Source of the DNA: Engraulis encrasicolus
Lineage: Eukaryota > Chordata > Actinopteri > Clupeiformes > Engraulidae
Length of the DNA stretch: 64,000 nt
Direction: 5' to 3'
Assembly: GCF_034702125.1 (NCBI RefSeq)
Contig: NC_085862.1
Location: 11,522,238 to 11,586,237, forward strand
The notes beneath the pieces are model-generated. The model searched no databases, was not told the origin of the DNA, and saw only the letters and a program-made list of their open reading frames with translations. The translations under genes and the position numbers were made by a program. Positions 25,901 to 32,362 of the stretch are shown piece by piece. Within the stretch, counting starts at the first letter, position 1. Every line of letters starts with the position of its first letter.

Positions 25901-28900
25901 TGGGTATACTCCGTATACCTGCGTTCTACGTAGACTACACCACTGTTTACAAGGGTTTGCTTATTGCTTGTATTTACTTTGTGCAGGTAAACTCTGATGG
26001 CCAGACATTTGTGACAGAAAGTAAGTCACAAGATCGCTTGAAGACTGCACACATACCAAGGTGGGTCGCACCACCTTTTGTGCTCATTTTCGAGTTATCT
26101 TCCGCAGTGTCTTTTAGTACAATGAGTATATAAAGAGGCTGAGGGTTCTTTTTCAGATTGTTTGTGGCAAATGGAGATGGTTCTGGACTGGAGTTGTTGA
26201 GCTCTGAGATACTAGACGATCTACTGGCAGAGGCTCATGCTGATTCGACCGTAGCTATTCTGAAAGACATCATTCCAGAATGCCCAGGCAAGTACGCTGA
26301 GCAGAATAGAAACTTGCATGAGTGTGTGGGATGCATTTAGCAGTGCATTTAGCAGTGGGATGCATAAATGCATGCATTTAGCAGTGTTTCCCACAGACAA
26401 GGTAGCATTATGTGGTGCTACAGTACGTAACACCTAGGCTAGTAGCACGACTGTAGGCTACTATTAGCCGATGGTCATGCTGGAGTAAGGGATACATTAA
26501 AGGGACACTGCGTTAGATTTTTAGTTGTTTATTTCCAGAATGCATGCTGCCCATTCACTAATGTTACATTTTTCATGAATACTTACCACCACCATCAAAT
26601 TCTAAGTACAAGTTTCATTATGACTGAAAAATTGCAATTTTCATACATGAAAAGGGGGATCTTCTCCATGGTCCGCCATTTTGAATTTCCAAAAATAGCC
26701 ATTTTTAGCTGCAAACTAGGACCATACTAGGAAATGTGTGTTTATTACTTAGTAAACTTTCATGTAAAGATCATATTTGGCAATAAGCAGCCCAGTTTCA
26801 ATGGACAGCATAGTTGCCGTACCCTTTTTGTCCATTTCCTGCTCAGTGTCCCTTTAAATGGGTCAGGAAGGAGTTGGATGACATTATTTTGATATTCCCT
26901 TGAGATCGGAGTTGGCCATGCAAGTGTTTCTGTGTCGCTCGCTCACTCACTCAGTCGCGCACTCTCTGTGCGTGTGAGCTCTTGCTCTCTCTCTCTTTGC
27001 ACTTGTTCCCTCGCTCACGTTGCAGAATTAGTTTGCGCCGTTGTCATTGTGCGCTGCGTCACAGATTGGTCTTTGTATGGAAAATGCTGTTGAATATCAG
27101 TTGCACGGGAGGAACATACTGATTTTGTGTCTGAAATTAAAGTTATAGATGGGAGCGCCTCGATACAAAATTCTACAGTGAAATGTGTTGAATGCAATGT
27201 ACACTTGAGTGCTTATACAGTATATATTTGTGTTTTTACTTGTGTTTTCCTTCCAGGAGCCCAGGAAATTACACTGCTGAAACCAAGCCGGGTTGAAAGG
27301 TGCCTCGATCAGATGGCCAAAAAGGATATCAGGTCGTCCCACCTGAAATGCAGAAATTGGGACAATTTTCCCTCCCATGAGGTTAGGCATGTTCATGTGA
27401 TGTTGCATGGTCTTCAAGTCTTACTGTGGCCGATGCTAGGTATGGGGACAATGAAATTCTAGGTTGTTTCGCCCGGAGGCGGTATTACGTGCCTACGTCA
27501 CAATAGCTATGCGCGTCCTTGTTGCCGACGACGTTTGATTCGTTGCCATGACAACCGTCCATACCGGCCCTGGCCTGTCTGTGTGCAGACAGGTTGTCTG
27601 ATCGGGTACTTTGTCCAACATTCAAACACTCTACGAAACATGTCTCATCAAAAAGGTAGTCCAAGACACTCTTCTTGTCCAAAAAATGTTAAAGCCTTTA
27701 TTATTATAGGGTTGCCATATTTCAGTGGTTAAACAACGGGACACATCGACGTGCGAGCGGGAAACATTAATGATATGCGTTTATTTCAATGGGGTAATAT
27801 GAAGACGTGCATTATAAAAAAAAGAGACAGTTATTCCATTTACCTGGACAGACCATAAAAACCGGGACAATCCAGGAAAAACCTGGATGTGTGGCTAATC
27901 ACTAATCACTAATCACTAATCACTGTCACTAATATCTACGAAACACATTAGGGCCTCCTCCGCACACCAGTTCTGACAGCACTGTGGAGCACTATTGGTT
28001 CTGACATTTTCGGTTACTTCCACTCACTGGCGCCGACGTGTTTTACTATAACAAGGAATGGCCAATTGCATCACAGCAGAGCATGAATAATCATTGGGTG
28101 GCACTGACAAAAAAAGAACTCGGCCGTAATTGGCAGCCGATATCTGCCGGCATCAGCGTTAAAATCGTGGAATACAGTATATTCAGGACATAACCCCCCA
28201 TAACCAATAATATTAATGTATAACACATCATGTCATACTGTATTTCTGTACGTTTTCGGCTATAGAATTGTTGGTTCGGTTGCCAAGATGTGAGATTTCA
28301 TGCCAGGGATTTTGCCCACTAACCAGGCTTCCGAAATTCCGAATTGAATGAATTTCAATTCAAAGTAATGCCATAGTACGAACACTAGGTGGTGTCATTA
28401 CCTTGAATTTATTTGAATTTAATCTACATTACCCATTGCAAGTACATAGAACACCACCACCTAGTGTTCGTATTATGGCATTACTTTGAATTGAAATTCT
28501 TTCAATTCGGACTTTCGTACAAGCCTGCCACTAACTGAATCCACACAATTTGCGATGCATGCACACAAATATGTAAACAAAGATCCTCCTATTGCCCCTG
28601 CTGAATGTGCAGCCAACTCACAAAATGTGTACGAAGTGATTGTTTTGTTTCCCCAATAATGTAAATGTTGTGCTTTGAGAAGCCACTTCTTGGTTAAATC
28701 AATGTATTGTTTTTTTTATTACAGAAGAAGACCGCTGGTTCATCATTTGGAACAAGTCTAGACAGAAGAGACCAACCACTACCTGTGTCCTCATCACCTT
28801 TTCCCATGTTAAACTGTCCAGAGGTTTTGCTTGTTCGCCAACTCATCCAAATTCCACCAGACAACAGCATGCAACAGCACTCTCAGCTGGTGCCAAGGTC

Positions 28901-30160
28901 TTTGGAGGACAAACATGCAGATTATGTAATGGTGTGTTGTGATTCTTTTATCTTTTTACCTTTGTTTTGTAGACAAAATACATAGACTGGACGTATTGGT
29001 CTTCTTTGGTTTATCACTGTTCCTAGTTCCTACCAAAACAACATTGTTCAGTGCTGTGGTAGTTTGGTAGAATTGTCGTTTGTGTCTAATTTTGTAGAAA
29101 TACTCTGGGAAGCTGCAGAGAACGGAGGAGGAATGTGGTGATGTCCGTCCCATAGAATTCCGATCTTTAGATGAGCAGAAGGACGCCTTGGGCCTTTTGC
29201 AGCTGCTGCTGGTAAGTCAATTATTATCATTAGTGGAAGTATTAGTGGTAATAATATTAATATTAATAATAATAATACTCATACCCTAGTTGTTAAACTG
29301 CAGACAGTAGCTGTAAATACCGTAGGGTGTATCCTAATTTTTCCACTTTTACTTAGATAAATCCATGTTGTTTATTCTGTACACATCATCCGCTAAGTGA
29401 TAAACTTATATTATACGTATATTGTAGATCACCAAGAGATTTTCACATACAGTTCACCGTTTTTTGGAAGGCCCTGTGGTCATCTACTGTATACTGTATG
29501 ATAATATCCCATGTTTGTATTTCAAACCTATAGTTAAGTAGGGGTGGCATGGTTCATGACAAAAAATGAATCGTGCAGATCGTATGTCTCAGTTGGGGAC
29601 GTGTGTGAAGCGGTTGTTGTGCGATAATAGTAATAGTAAAAAGTCTTGTGCACAGGAAGCACAACATAGTGTGGCTTATGCGTCGTTTATACATAACATA
29701 CACTTAGTATGTTACATTTAGCCGGTACATTTAGCCGGTGCATTTTTCTTCCCTATGTCTACCAAAATATATTTGTTCACACTATTGGCAAATCCGCATA
29801 TATTTCTAATTTGGCGTACAATTAATTTTACTTTAAAATATATATATTTATATATTCTGAATATCTGTGCATGTGGATAGTGTTCGTGTGGCAATAGGCT
29901 GCTACACAGTCTTCTTTTTTCTTAAATGAACAGTGCTATTTTTAAGGACTGTACAAAACAAAATAATGCAGCCTTGGTACAGTGATACTAACCAGACCGT
30001 GAATTTTGTGAACAGTTAAGTTTAGTGTAAGCGTAGTATGTAATTGACCATTAGGTTTAATTTTATGTCTCAGGGGTGCACTCATGATTTTTGTTTGTTT
30101 TTTTTGTTTTCTCCCTAGATGGATGATGCTGCAGTGGGAAAATGCAGTGAAGTATTTTGA
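543..30160 (+). CDS. spag17: SPAG17 (sperm-associated antigen 17, PF6 homologue), 5'-partial, 31 exons
   Basis: Structural protein of the C1a projection of the central pair apparatus in motile cilia and sperm flagella. Exons: 543-711, 925-1095, 1400-1566, 1721-1882, 1986-2046, 2532-2650, 3630-3761, 4231-4344, 4709-4859, 5806-5909, 6306-6460, 7233-7327, 7620-7678, 9846-10064, 11032-11146, 12545-12649, 13756-13839, 14559-14632, 14749-14806, 16411-16553, 19508-19646, 21972-22162, 22458-22575, 23104-23243, 25454-25624, 25987-26060, 26157-26287, 27257-27381, 28725-28931, 29098-29211, 30119-30160. They sum to 3,909 bases, that is 1,302 codons plus TGA, with matching phase at every junction. Recognised from stretches such as DEPEDGPQHYVLLVGF (exon 2), CHNPIGPQRDSRQSWD (exon 11), FAGYNMNGCLIHL (exon 15) and FGDGTVILASS (exon 24), as remembered from the family. 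The start codon lies upstream of the window. The mammalian protein is about 2,200 residues, so the C-terminal part seems missing. Exon 13 has an unusual AAG acceptor and exon 27 a GC donor. Confidence 0.92.
866..912 (+). repeat. SINE 3'-part fragment touching SPAG17 exon 2
   Basis: ATGCAATTTCGTTGTGTGCA and neighbouring bases match the 3' part of the tRNA-derived SINE at 37,230-37,290. The fragment ends about 12 bases before the splice acceptor of the exon at 925. Confidence 0.55.
2082..2221. repeat. Two (CA)n microsatellites
   Basis: CA runs at about 2082-2109 and 2194-2221 in the intron between SPAG17 exons 5 and 6. Confidence 0.95.
2651..3629. other. Intron without recognised gene content
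   Basis: AT-rich start with an (ATT/AAT) run at about 2,675-2,697. 'GCCTTCTTCAGGATGG' at about 3,223 belongs to the recurrent motif described in the findings. Nothing else identified. Confidence 0.5.
3630..7678 (+). CDS. spag17: SPAG17 exons 7-13
   Basis: Exon 3630-3761 reads ISAEQAAPAEGS... and ends PRPFEEKK. Exon 4231-4344 is too short to appear as a long ORF; it reads RLMDNFGKTEDVKRR and ends AERLYHCP. Exon 4709-4859 encodes LSTFDVSEIEGAMMKKTPVW. Exon 5806-5909 encodes GLMNNDHSSEH and ends APVFTQ. Exon 6306-6460 holds a highly conserved motif, ALFILCHNPIGPQ, and ends WDEALHTDVGF(R). Exon 7233-7327 begins NYLEHVAARLKDW. Exon 7620-7678 (AVPITTEGKAEIYIQEESLK) follows an unusual ...ggaacaag acceptor. 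All phases match their neighbours. Confidence 0.85.
4897..5256 (+). mobile_element. Miniature DNA transposon, GGGTTCC...GGAACCC family
   Basis: Left end TAGGGTTCC, right end GGAACCCTA, with internal repeats of TCATGGAATATCATGGAA. Related copies lie at 16,973-17,411 and 7,992-8,296 and a short one near 11,338. It begins only 37 bases after SPAG17 exon 9. Confidence 0.75.
5288..5541. mobile_element. MITE with 16-bp terminal inverted repeats
   Basis: Starts AGCCAGGCTCAAACTA and ends with its exact reverse complement TAGTTTGAGCCTGGCT, about 254 bp apart. No coding content. Confidence 0.8.
5983..6076 (+). mobile_element. Solo end of a Tc1-like element
   Basis: 'GTGAGTACAGCCCTCAC', 'TTTTTGCAGATGTCTAAGTA' and 'AATTATTAGTGACC' match in order the terminal part of the palindromic Tc1-like element at 42,641-43,946. 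Confidence 0.6.
6085..6248 (-). mobile_element. tRNA-derived SINE, family B
   Basis: On the minus strand a Pol III B box GGTTCAATTCC (plus-strand 6188-6198) and a tRNA-like head near 6,245 are seen; a second copy is at 60,775-60,897. The G-run at 6,084-6,096 is its tail side. Confidence 0.7.
7820..8400. mobile_element. MITE (GCCTCCGCACACCG ends) split by a nested element
   Basis: Left end AGGGCCTCCGCACACCG and right end CGGTGTGCGTAAGCCCTA form imperfect inverted repeats. A related partial copy is at about 27,952-28,165. Interrupted by the element at 7,992-8,296. Confidence 0.65.
7992..8296 (+). mobile_element. Nested GGGTTCCCAC miniature transposon
   Basis: CAGGGTTCCCAC...GTGGGAACCCTG, flanked by a 6-bp direct repeat GAAATT (7986-7991 and 8297-8302). 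Interior is tandem-like AAAATGCTTGAA units. Confidence 0.75.
8449..8583. repeat. Minisatellite, about 36-bp unit
   Basis: About four copies of a unit containing AGTTAACAGGACATGTTTTT and ACAGGCACTTAACAGG. Confidence 0.85.
8986..9359 (+). mobile_element. TTAA-flanked MITE, family K1
   Basis: Begins TTAAAGGGACACTGTG and ends in a near-exact reverse complement before TTAA. Other copies: 9,378-9,814 (inverted), 18,419-18,774, 26,497-26,857 (inverted), and diverged ones at 16,870-17,692 and 59,967-60,323. The TTAA site suggests piggyBac or Kolobok relatives. Confidence 0.8.
9378..9814 (-). mobile_element. TTAA-flanked MITE, family K1, inverted copy carrying a 61-bp insertion
   Basis: Same ends as the 8,986 copy but in opposite orientation, 18 bp away, so the two together could form a large hairpin in the transcript just before SPAG17 exon 14. 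Contains the insertion at 9,543-9,603. Confidence 0.8.
9543..9603. mobile_element. 61-bp mini-element with 9-bp target duplication
   Basis: Sequence starting TAGCCTAG and ending CTAGGCTA, with a CTACAGCTTTTTGCTGTA mini-hairpin inside. It is flanked by GGATCTTCT on both sides (9534-9542, 9604-9612); the uninterrupted K1 copy near 26,655 has this word once. Confidence 0.8.
9846..10064 (+). CDS. spag17: SPAG17 exon 14, lysine-rich coiled segment
   Basis: A 73-codon exon, phase 0 on both sides, starting AFKIEQERLKKEEQENAAKK. It is rich in Lys, Glu and Gln, then turns Pro/Thr/Ser-rich (PTPPHPPKDSEHQTTDEP), as expected for a disordered linker of this protein. A (TTC)n/(ATT)n microsatellite begins about 50 bases after its donor, and two inverted TTAA-flanked transposons lie directly before it. 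Confidence 0.88.
10114..10221. repeat. (TTC)n then (ATT)n microsatellite
   Basis: About 70 bases of TTC units, broken by two TAC interruptions, then about 36 bases of ATT-type units, in SPAG17 intron 14. Confidence 0.95.
10502..10740. mobile_element. MITE with about 25-bp terminal inverted repeats
   Basis: GAAGAGTTCAGATGCAAAA at the left and TTTTGCATCTGAACTCTTC at the right; 239 bp, AT-rich interior. Confidence 0.8.
11032..16553 (+). CDS. spag17: SPAG17 exons 15-20
   Basis: Exons 11032-11146 (AFAGYNMNGCLIHLISEKKF), 12545-12649 (MAQMTICVIKDMHHLYMNYS), 13756-13839 (ERKHLDHHGSFFAMLSTGMK), 14559-14632 (Ser-rich, SSEVSSPSNQCSHTE), 14749-14806 (GLLVCTPDGITVQFICQDI) and 16411-16553 (TKKLLVRQSSATLEPF). 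The repeated 'DG..V.F/Y' type units (PDGITVQF, TEGTVIKYL) belong to the beta-rich middle of SPAG17. The exon at 14749-14806 is followed two bases into the intron by a GT microsatellite of about 90 bases that merges with the donor. Confidence 0.87.
11463..11534. repeat. Tandem duplication, about 36 bp, two copies
   Basis: 'GACACACCTAATTTCATGTT' and the following 'CAAGTCATGTTACGT' occur twice in a row. Confidence 0.9.
11909..12292. mobile_element. Probable MITE with TTTTCACACC ends
   Basis: TTTTCACACC at the left and GGTGTGAAAA at the right, with scattered inner complementarity (GAACTCAGACC / GGACTGAGTTTGG). Divergent, ends approximate. Confidence 0.45.
12650..13755. other. Intron, probably repeat-derived, no gene seen
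   Basis: From about 12,789 ('AAAGGAGAATTCCGACC') the sequence looks like a decayed transposon. It gives a 108-codon open frame at 12,830-13,156 without recognisable motifs, which I treat as spurious. Nothing else found. Confidence 0.4.
13840..14558. other. Intron without recognised content
   Basis: AT-rich, with poly-A runs near 13,898 and 14,266. No ORF, RNA gene or clear repeat recognised. Confidence 0.5.
14807..14899. repeat. (GT)n microsatellite at a splice donor
   Basis: About 90 bases of near-perfect GT beginning at the gtaagt donor of SPAG17 exon 14749-14806. Confidence 0.98.
15261..15462. mobile_element. MITE fragment, AAGCCCGATTCGCA family
   Basis: Begins TAAAGCCCGATTCGCATGGC; related to the full copy at 16,010-16,334. 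The matching end may be near 16,335-16,365. Confidence 0.6.
15479..15674. mobile_element. Fold-back MITE, family F, copy 1
   Basis: Almost wholly palindromic: CCGAATTGAAAGAATTTCAA... meets its reverse complement ending AATTTCGTACAAGCC. Copies 2 and 3 at 28,325-28,527 and 45,104-45,316. The arms include ATAATACGAACACTAGGTGG. Confidence 0.85.
16010..16334. mobile_element. MITE, AAGCCCGATTCG family, full copy
   Basis: Left AAGCCCGATTCGCACGGG, right CCGAATCGGGCTTTA, with inner matching TTACCTATGGACCCC / GGGGTCCATAGGTAA. Confidence 0.75.
16870..17692 (+). mobile_element. Diverged K1 MITE broken by a GGGTTCCCAC element
   Basis: K1-type words (GCAACTATGCTACTCATTGA; CATGTATGAAAACTGCAATT; ACAGTGCACCTTTAA) surround an inserted element at about 16,973-17,411 that begins AGGGTTCCCACGGGTCATGG. 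Confidence 0.7.
18419..18774 (+). mobile_element. TTAA-flanked MITE, family K1
   Basis: TTAAAGGGACACTGTGCAGG at the left; CACACAGTGTACCTTTAA at the right; 356 bp. It gives spurious short ORFs on both strands. Confidence 0.85.
19508..27381 (+). CDS. spag17: SPAG17 exons 21-28, beta-rich repeat region
   Basis: Exons 19508-19646 (LFADGTVITYQDSDHIL), 21972-22162 (SGLQIHSVGETSDIQHIL), 22458-22575 (LREDGVISVQEPSGSTVVE), 23104-23243 (VLMGDDGSCQVLFGDGTVI), 25454-25624 (LLSIDKEGQVMYTSQ), 25987-26060 (NSDGQTFVTESKS), 26157-26287 (ANGDGSGLELLSSEILDDLL) and 27257-27381 (EITLLKPSRVERCLDQM). Repeated D-G-x-V/I units mark a series of short beta hairpins. The alternative acceptor at 23115 would give an immediate stop, which fixes the exon 24 start at 23104. 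Exon 26157-26287 is followed by gcaagt, a GC donor. Confidence 0.86.
19775..21603. mobile_element. 1.8-kb element with 12-bp inverted ends, composite
   Basis: AAGCGGGCTTGC at the left and GCAAGCCCGCTT at the right. Contents: an (AAT)n run at 19,950-19,993, AT-rich filler, a tandem tRNA-like array at 20,961-21,400, and a satellite-like motif (CAAGATGGCTGAATCCAAGA, about 21,430) shared with 40,931-41,500. No transposase frame seen. Confidence 0.6.
20961..21400 (+). repeat. Tandem tRNA-like repeat, three units
   Basis: Units start near 20,961, 21,096 and 21,263: 'GGCAAAGGTGCTGGATTAGA' followed by 'GTGAGTTCGAATCCCACTC', a B-box-like core. They repeat with a shared 3' part (TTTTCAAAATTATATCATAT). 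Not a functional tRNA: no closing acceptor stem. Confidence 0.7.
22318..22405. repeat. Perfect-arm hairpin
   Basis: GTGAAAGTCAATGGATC and GATCCATTGACTTTCAC face each other around about 25 bases, extended by GCTAAG/CTTAGC outside. Confidence 0.85.
23441..23858. mobile_element. TTAA-flanked MITE, family K2
   Basis: TTAAAGGGACAGTTTGGTCA at the left with about 39 bp of inverted match to the right end TGACCAAACTGTCCCTTTAA. Confidence 0.88.
23859..25453. other. Intron, mostly unassigned
   Basis: GA- and G-rich patches at 23,998-24,076. The open frame at 24,851-25,159 has no recognisable motif and overlaps an antisense frame, so I regard it as non-coding. No repeat ends found with confidence. Confidence 0.4.
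25756..25945. mobile_element. hAT-like MITE, TSD TTTACAAG
   Basis: CAGCGGTGTAGTCTAC...GTAGACTACACCACTG flanked by TTTACAAG at 25748-25755 and 25946-25953. Inside, GAAGTGGGTATACTG repeats three times. Confidence 0.88.
26497..26857 (-). mobile_element. TTAA-flanked MITE, family K1, inverted
   Basis: Starts TTAAAGGGACACTGCG and ends CAGTGTCCCTTTAA; closely similar to 9,378-9,814 but without the 61-bp insertion. Confidence 0.85.
27898..27930. repeat. (AATCACT)n short tandem repeat
   Basis: Four heptamers of AATCACT in SPAG17 intron 28. Confidence 0.8.
28325..28527. mobile_element. Fold-back MITE, family F, copy 2
   Basis: Same palindromic arms as copy 1 (CCGAATTGAATGAATTTCAA; CACCACCTAGTGTTCG), ending TTTCGTACAAGCC. 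Confidence 0.85.
28725..29211 (+). CDS. spag17: SPAG17 exons 29-30
   Basis: Exon 28725-28931 (69 codons) contains PMLNCPEVLLVRQLIQIPPD, a conserved stretch of the SPAG17 middle region. Exon 29098-29211 ends QKDALGLLQLLL in phase 0, before a perfect gtaagt donor. In mammals coding sequence continues well past this point; here both downstream candidate exons stop within 20 codons. Confidence 0.85.
29212..30118. other. Intron before SPAG17 terminal exon A
   Basis: AT-rich, with an (AAT) run near 29,250 and a hAT-like left end 'TAGGGGTGGCATGGTTCATG' at about 29,539 that has no obvious right end. No further exon recognised. Confidence 0.4.
30119..30160 (+). CDS. spag17: SPAG17 terminal exon, candidate A
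   Basis: After a good polypyrimidine tract and TAG acceptor (30111-30118), a 14-codon phase-0 exon reads MDDAAVGKCSEVF followed by TGA. AATAAA signals follow at 30184-30189 and 30197-30202. It would close the frame after 1,302 window-encoded residues. It competes with candidate B at 30405-30461. I do not recognise its peptide. Confidence 0.5.
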   Translation: MDDAAVGKCSEVF

Positions 30161-30183
30161 ATGAAAGGGGAGATAAGCCACAA

Positions 30184-30202
30184 AATAAAACAATTCAATA
30201 AA
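30184..30202 (+). terminator. Polyadenylation signals after SPAG17 terminal exon A
   Basis: Two AATAAA hexamers, at 30184-30189 and 30197-30202, lie 24 and 37 bases after the TGA at 30158-30160. Confidence 0.55.
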
Positions 30203-30404
30203 ATTAGCAGTATTAAAGTAAATATTTACAATGGTTTCTTATACACACACACACACACACTAAAATGGGTTTTGTTTCTTTTAAATATAAAAACATTTTA
30301 ACATTATTTCTTGTAAAGTATGTGTGAACCCTTATATGAATAGCTTGTTGCTCTTCCTTTTGCACTTCTTACCTCGACCAAATGTCTTCTGTAATCTCTA
30401 ACAG

Positions 30405-30461
30405 TTAGAGTCTAAAGAAGAAGAGTCTAAAGGTGGTGCTAAAGAACCTGCCCTCCTCTGA
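30405..30461 (+). CDS. spag17: SPAG17 terminal exon, candidate B (alternative)
   Basis: Preceded by ctctaacag and also in phase 0 with exon 29098-29211. It encodes a charged tail, LESKEEESKGGAKEPALL, then TGA, with an AATAAA at 30491-30496. The Lys/Glu-rich content resembles the linkers of SPAG17 more than candidate A does. If used, candidate A would be skipped. Either may be the real end, or both as alternative 3' terminal exons. Confidence 0.45.
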   Translation, partial: LESKEEESKGGAKEPALL

Positions 30462-30490
30462 ACAGAGCCAAATCTAATTCATAACTATTC

Positions 30491-30496
30491 AATAAA
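30491..30496 (+). terminator. Polyadenylation signal after SPAG17 terminal exon B
   Basis: AATAAA 30 bases after the TGA of candidate B, followed about 20 bases on by a T/GT-rich stretch. Confidence 0.5.
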
Positions 30497-30865
30497 GAAA
30501 TTGCATTCAGAATTTCTTGTCTTGTGTTTCATGTCTGTAATGGACTTGACAGAATTCCCATTACCATCAGTAATTCACATACTGTACCCAATTCTGCATT
30601 TCCGCCTGGTCATTAAATGTTAGAACCTGTGTTGCTCTGTCCAATTTCACAATACATGCCTGAAACTTGGCACAGCTCTTCCCCCTAGACAGGGGTACTG
30701 ATTGATAGATGTTTTGTGTTTATATCTTGTGTTTTCAAGACATTACTCAGCTGAAACAAGCTGCCTGTTTAAATGAACTGCCCCAACAGTGCATGTTTAA
30801 GAAATAAATTAAAACTACTGTAACTTTATTTTCATCTGCCTTTCGTTAGGGTTAGTTATATGTAG

Positions 30866-31050
30866 TGTAGTGAAGGGGGAGTAGAGTTGCCTAGCCAGGA
30901 CTCGAAACCCGGACCTTCTGGGGTAGTAAACCAGGTCTCTGACCGCTACACCAAAGAGCCAGACTCATTGGTGTGATAGTCAGAGTCAGTTCGAGTCCCG
31001 GCTGGGCCACTCTACTCCCCCTTCACTACAACTGGTGTCAGAAGTGGGAT
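30866..31050 (+). mobile_element. LTR-like terminal segment with PBS-like motif
   Basis: A 165-bp segment (30866-31030) begins TGTAGTGAAGGGGGAGTAGA and ends with the exact reverse complement, finishing in CA. Two bases later comes TGGTGTCAGAAGTGGGA (31033-31049), which resembles primer-binding sites after the 5' LTR of Ty3/Gypsy-type elements. The segment also holds a tRNA-like A box (minus strand, TGGTGTAGCGG) and B-box-like words. No gag/pol follows. Confidence 0.5.
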
Positions 31051-31377
31051 GGTACGGTGAGGCCATCGGAAGCGTACCCATTGTGTATGAGCCGTAATTC
31101 CACGTGAGGGACCCCCAGGATTGGTGACCCCAGTGTGAGGGACCCCAGTGATGGGTGAAGCATTGATGACGGCACACTGGATGGGAGAAGCATGATGGGC
31201 AGTTGCGCGAGGGACACCATGAGTGTGTGAAGCGCACGGGTGTGCTTCCCGAAGGAGGATGTAGTGACTGTCACTAGGGTTGTGGGTGTGTTCTGACTAA
31301 CATGCCAACATGCTCTTTGGTGTAGCGGTCAGCGGTGTGAGTGAGATCTGCTTTTAATATTGTTAATATGTGTCAGA

Positions 31378-31440
31378 TTCAGATTCAGATAACTTTATTA
31401 GTCCCATCAGAAGGGAAATTCAGTTTGTCTCCATCAGTCA
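31378..31440 (-). mobile_element. LINE 3' tail
   Basis: On the minus strand: GAATTTCCCTTCTGATGGGA, then AATAAAGTTATCTGAATCTG, typical of teleost L2/Rex-like LINE 3' ends with a short tandem tail. Confidence 0.6.
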
Positions 31441-31820
31441 ATGAATAAACAAGCAAACTATGAGGCCCTGTTGAACACTTCCATTTCTATGGCAAATTGA
31501 ACCACTGTGGAGAGCTCGAAGTCCAGAATGAGCAAAGGCTTTGCCCGCCTTCCATGCCTTCACAGGGGCTGACAACACTGGGAGGCGCTCTCGCATAGAC
31601 AAGGCAACATGGTTCCAGGTGTACCTCAAAGCTGATGAGGATGTCATCAATGCTCTGCAGATGCTTCTGGAGGAAGCAGACTTGAAAGGGGGAATGCTTT
31701 CAACACTGGCTACCTTTGTATGTACAACCTACGCACCCAAGGGCATCAGCATCAAGACAATCCCTGACCTACGTTGATATCGGGGGGCAATCGCTATTCC
31801 GACACTTTTCATCCCCAGGG

Positions 31821-31856
31821 TTAGGGTTAGGGTTAGGGTTAGGGTTAAGGTTAGGG
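31821..31856 (+). repeat. Interstitial telomere-like TTAGGG repeat
   Basis: Four TTAGGG, one TTAAGG, one TTAGGG in a row, inside the outer transposon. Confidence 0.95.
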
Positions 31857-31941
31857 ATGTCGGAATAGCGGCATGTAGGAATAGCGGCGGACGGTGGAAA
31901 ACGTGTCGGTATTCCGACAATAGACATTAACGTCGGAATAG

Positions 31942-32362
31942 TAGTGGTGTGGATCGGCACTGCCCTCACGATCCGATTCGATCACGATTCGGGAGGTAGT
32001 AGATCCGATTCGATTCGATTCTATTAGATCCAATCCGATTCGATTCAATTCTACAATGCATTGCAATGCATTACATTTCTACTGAACGCAAAGCAAATGT
32101 TCAGCCATGATGAGGAAATACAAGTAGTCAGATACTGAGCAACAATTTATTGGCTGTTTTCTGTATCAGTCTGTATCAGTCTTGCAATGTTTTGAAGTGT
32201 TTTTATTTAATTTAACATTCATTTGCTCCCGAAATATCCATGGAAGTAATTGAAACTTGAAAAAATTGCCGGATTGATTCTGGAACTTGCCGGATCTGGA
32301 TCTGGATCGTCCATGCCCCGGATCGATTCGGATCGCCGAATCGATCATTGTTGACACCACTA
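31942..32362. mobile_element. hAT-like MITE nested in another transposon, TSD CGGAATAG
   Basis: TAGTGGTGT...ACACCACTA flanked by CGGAATAG at 31934-31941 and 32363-32370. The interior is rich in GATTCGATTCGATTC words. Confidence 0.88.

Noticed and set aside
27898..27930. CRISPR-like short repeats
   Set aside because: A heptamer microsatellite without spacers in a vertebrate intron.
30888..30962. Possible functional tRNA on the minus strand
   Set aside because: A and B boxes are present but the acceptor stem does not pair; better read as part of a repeat.
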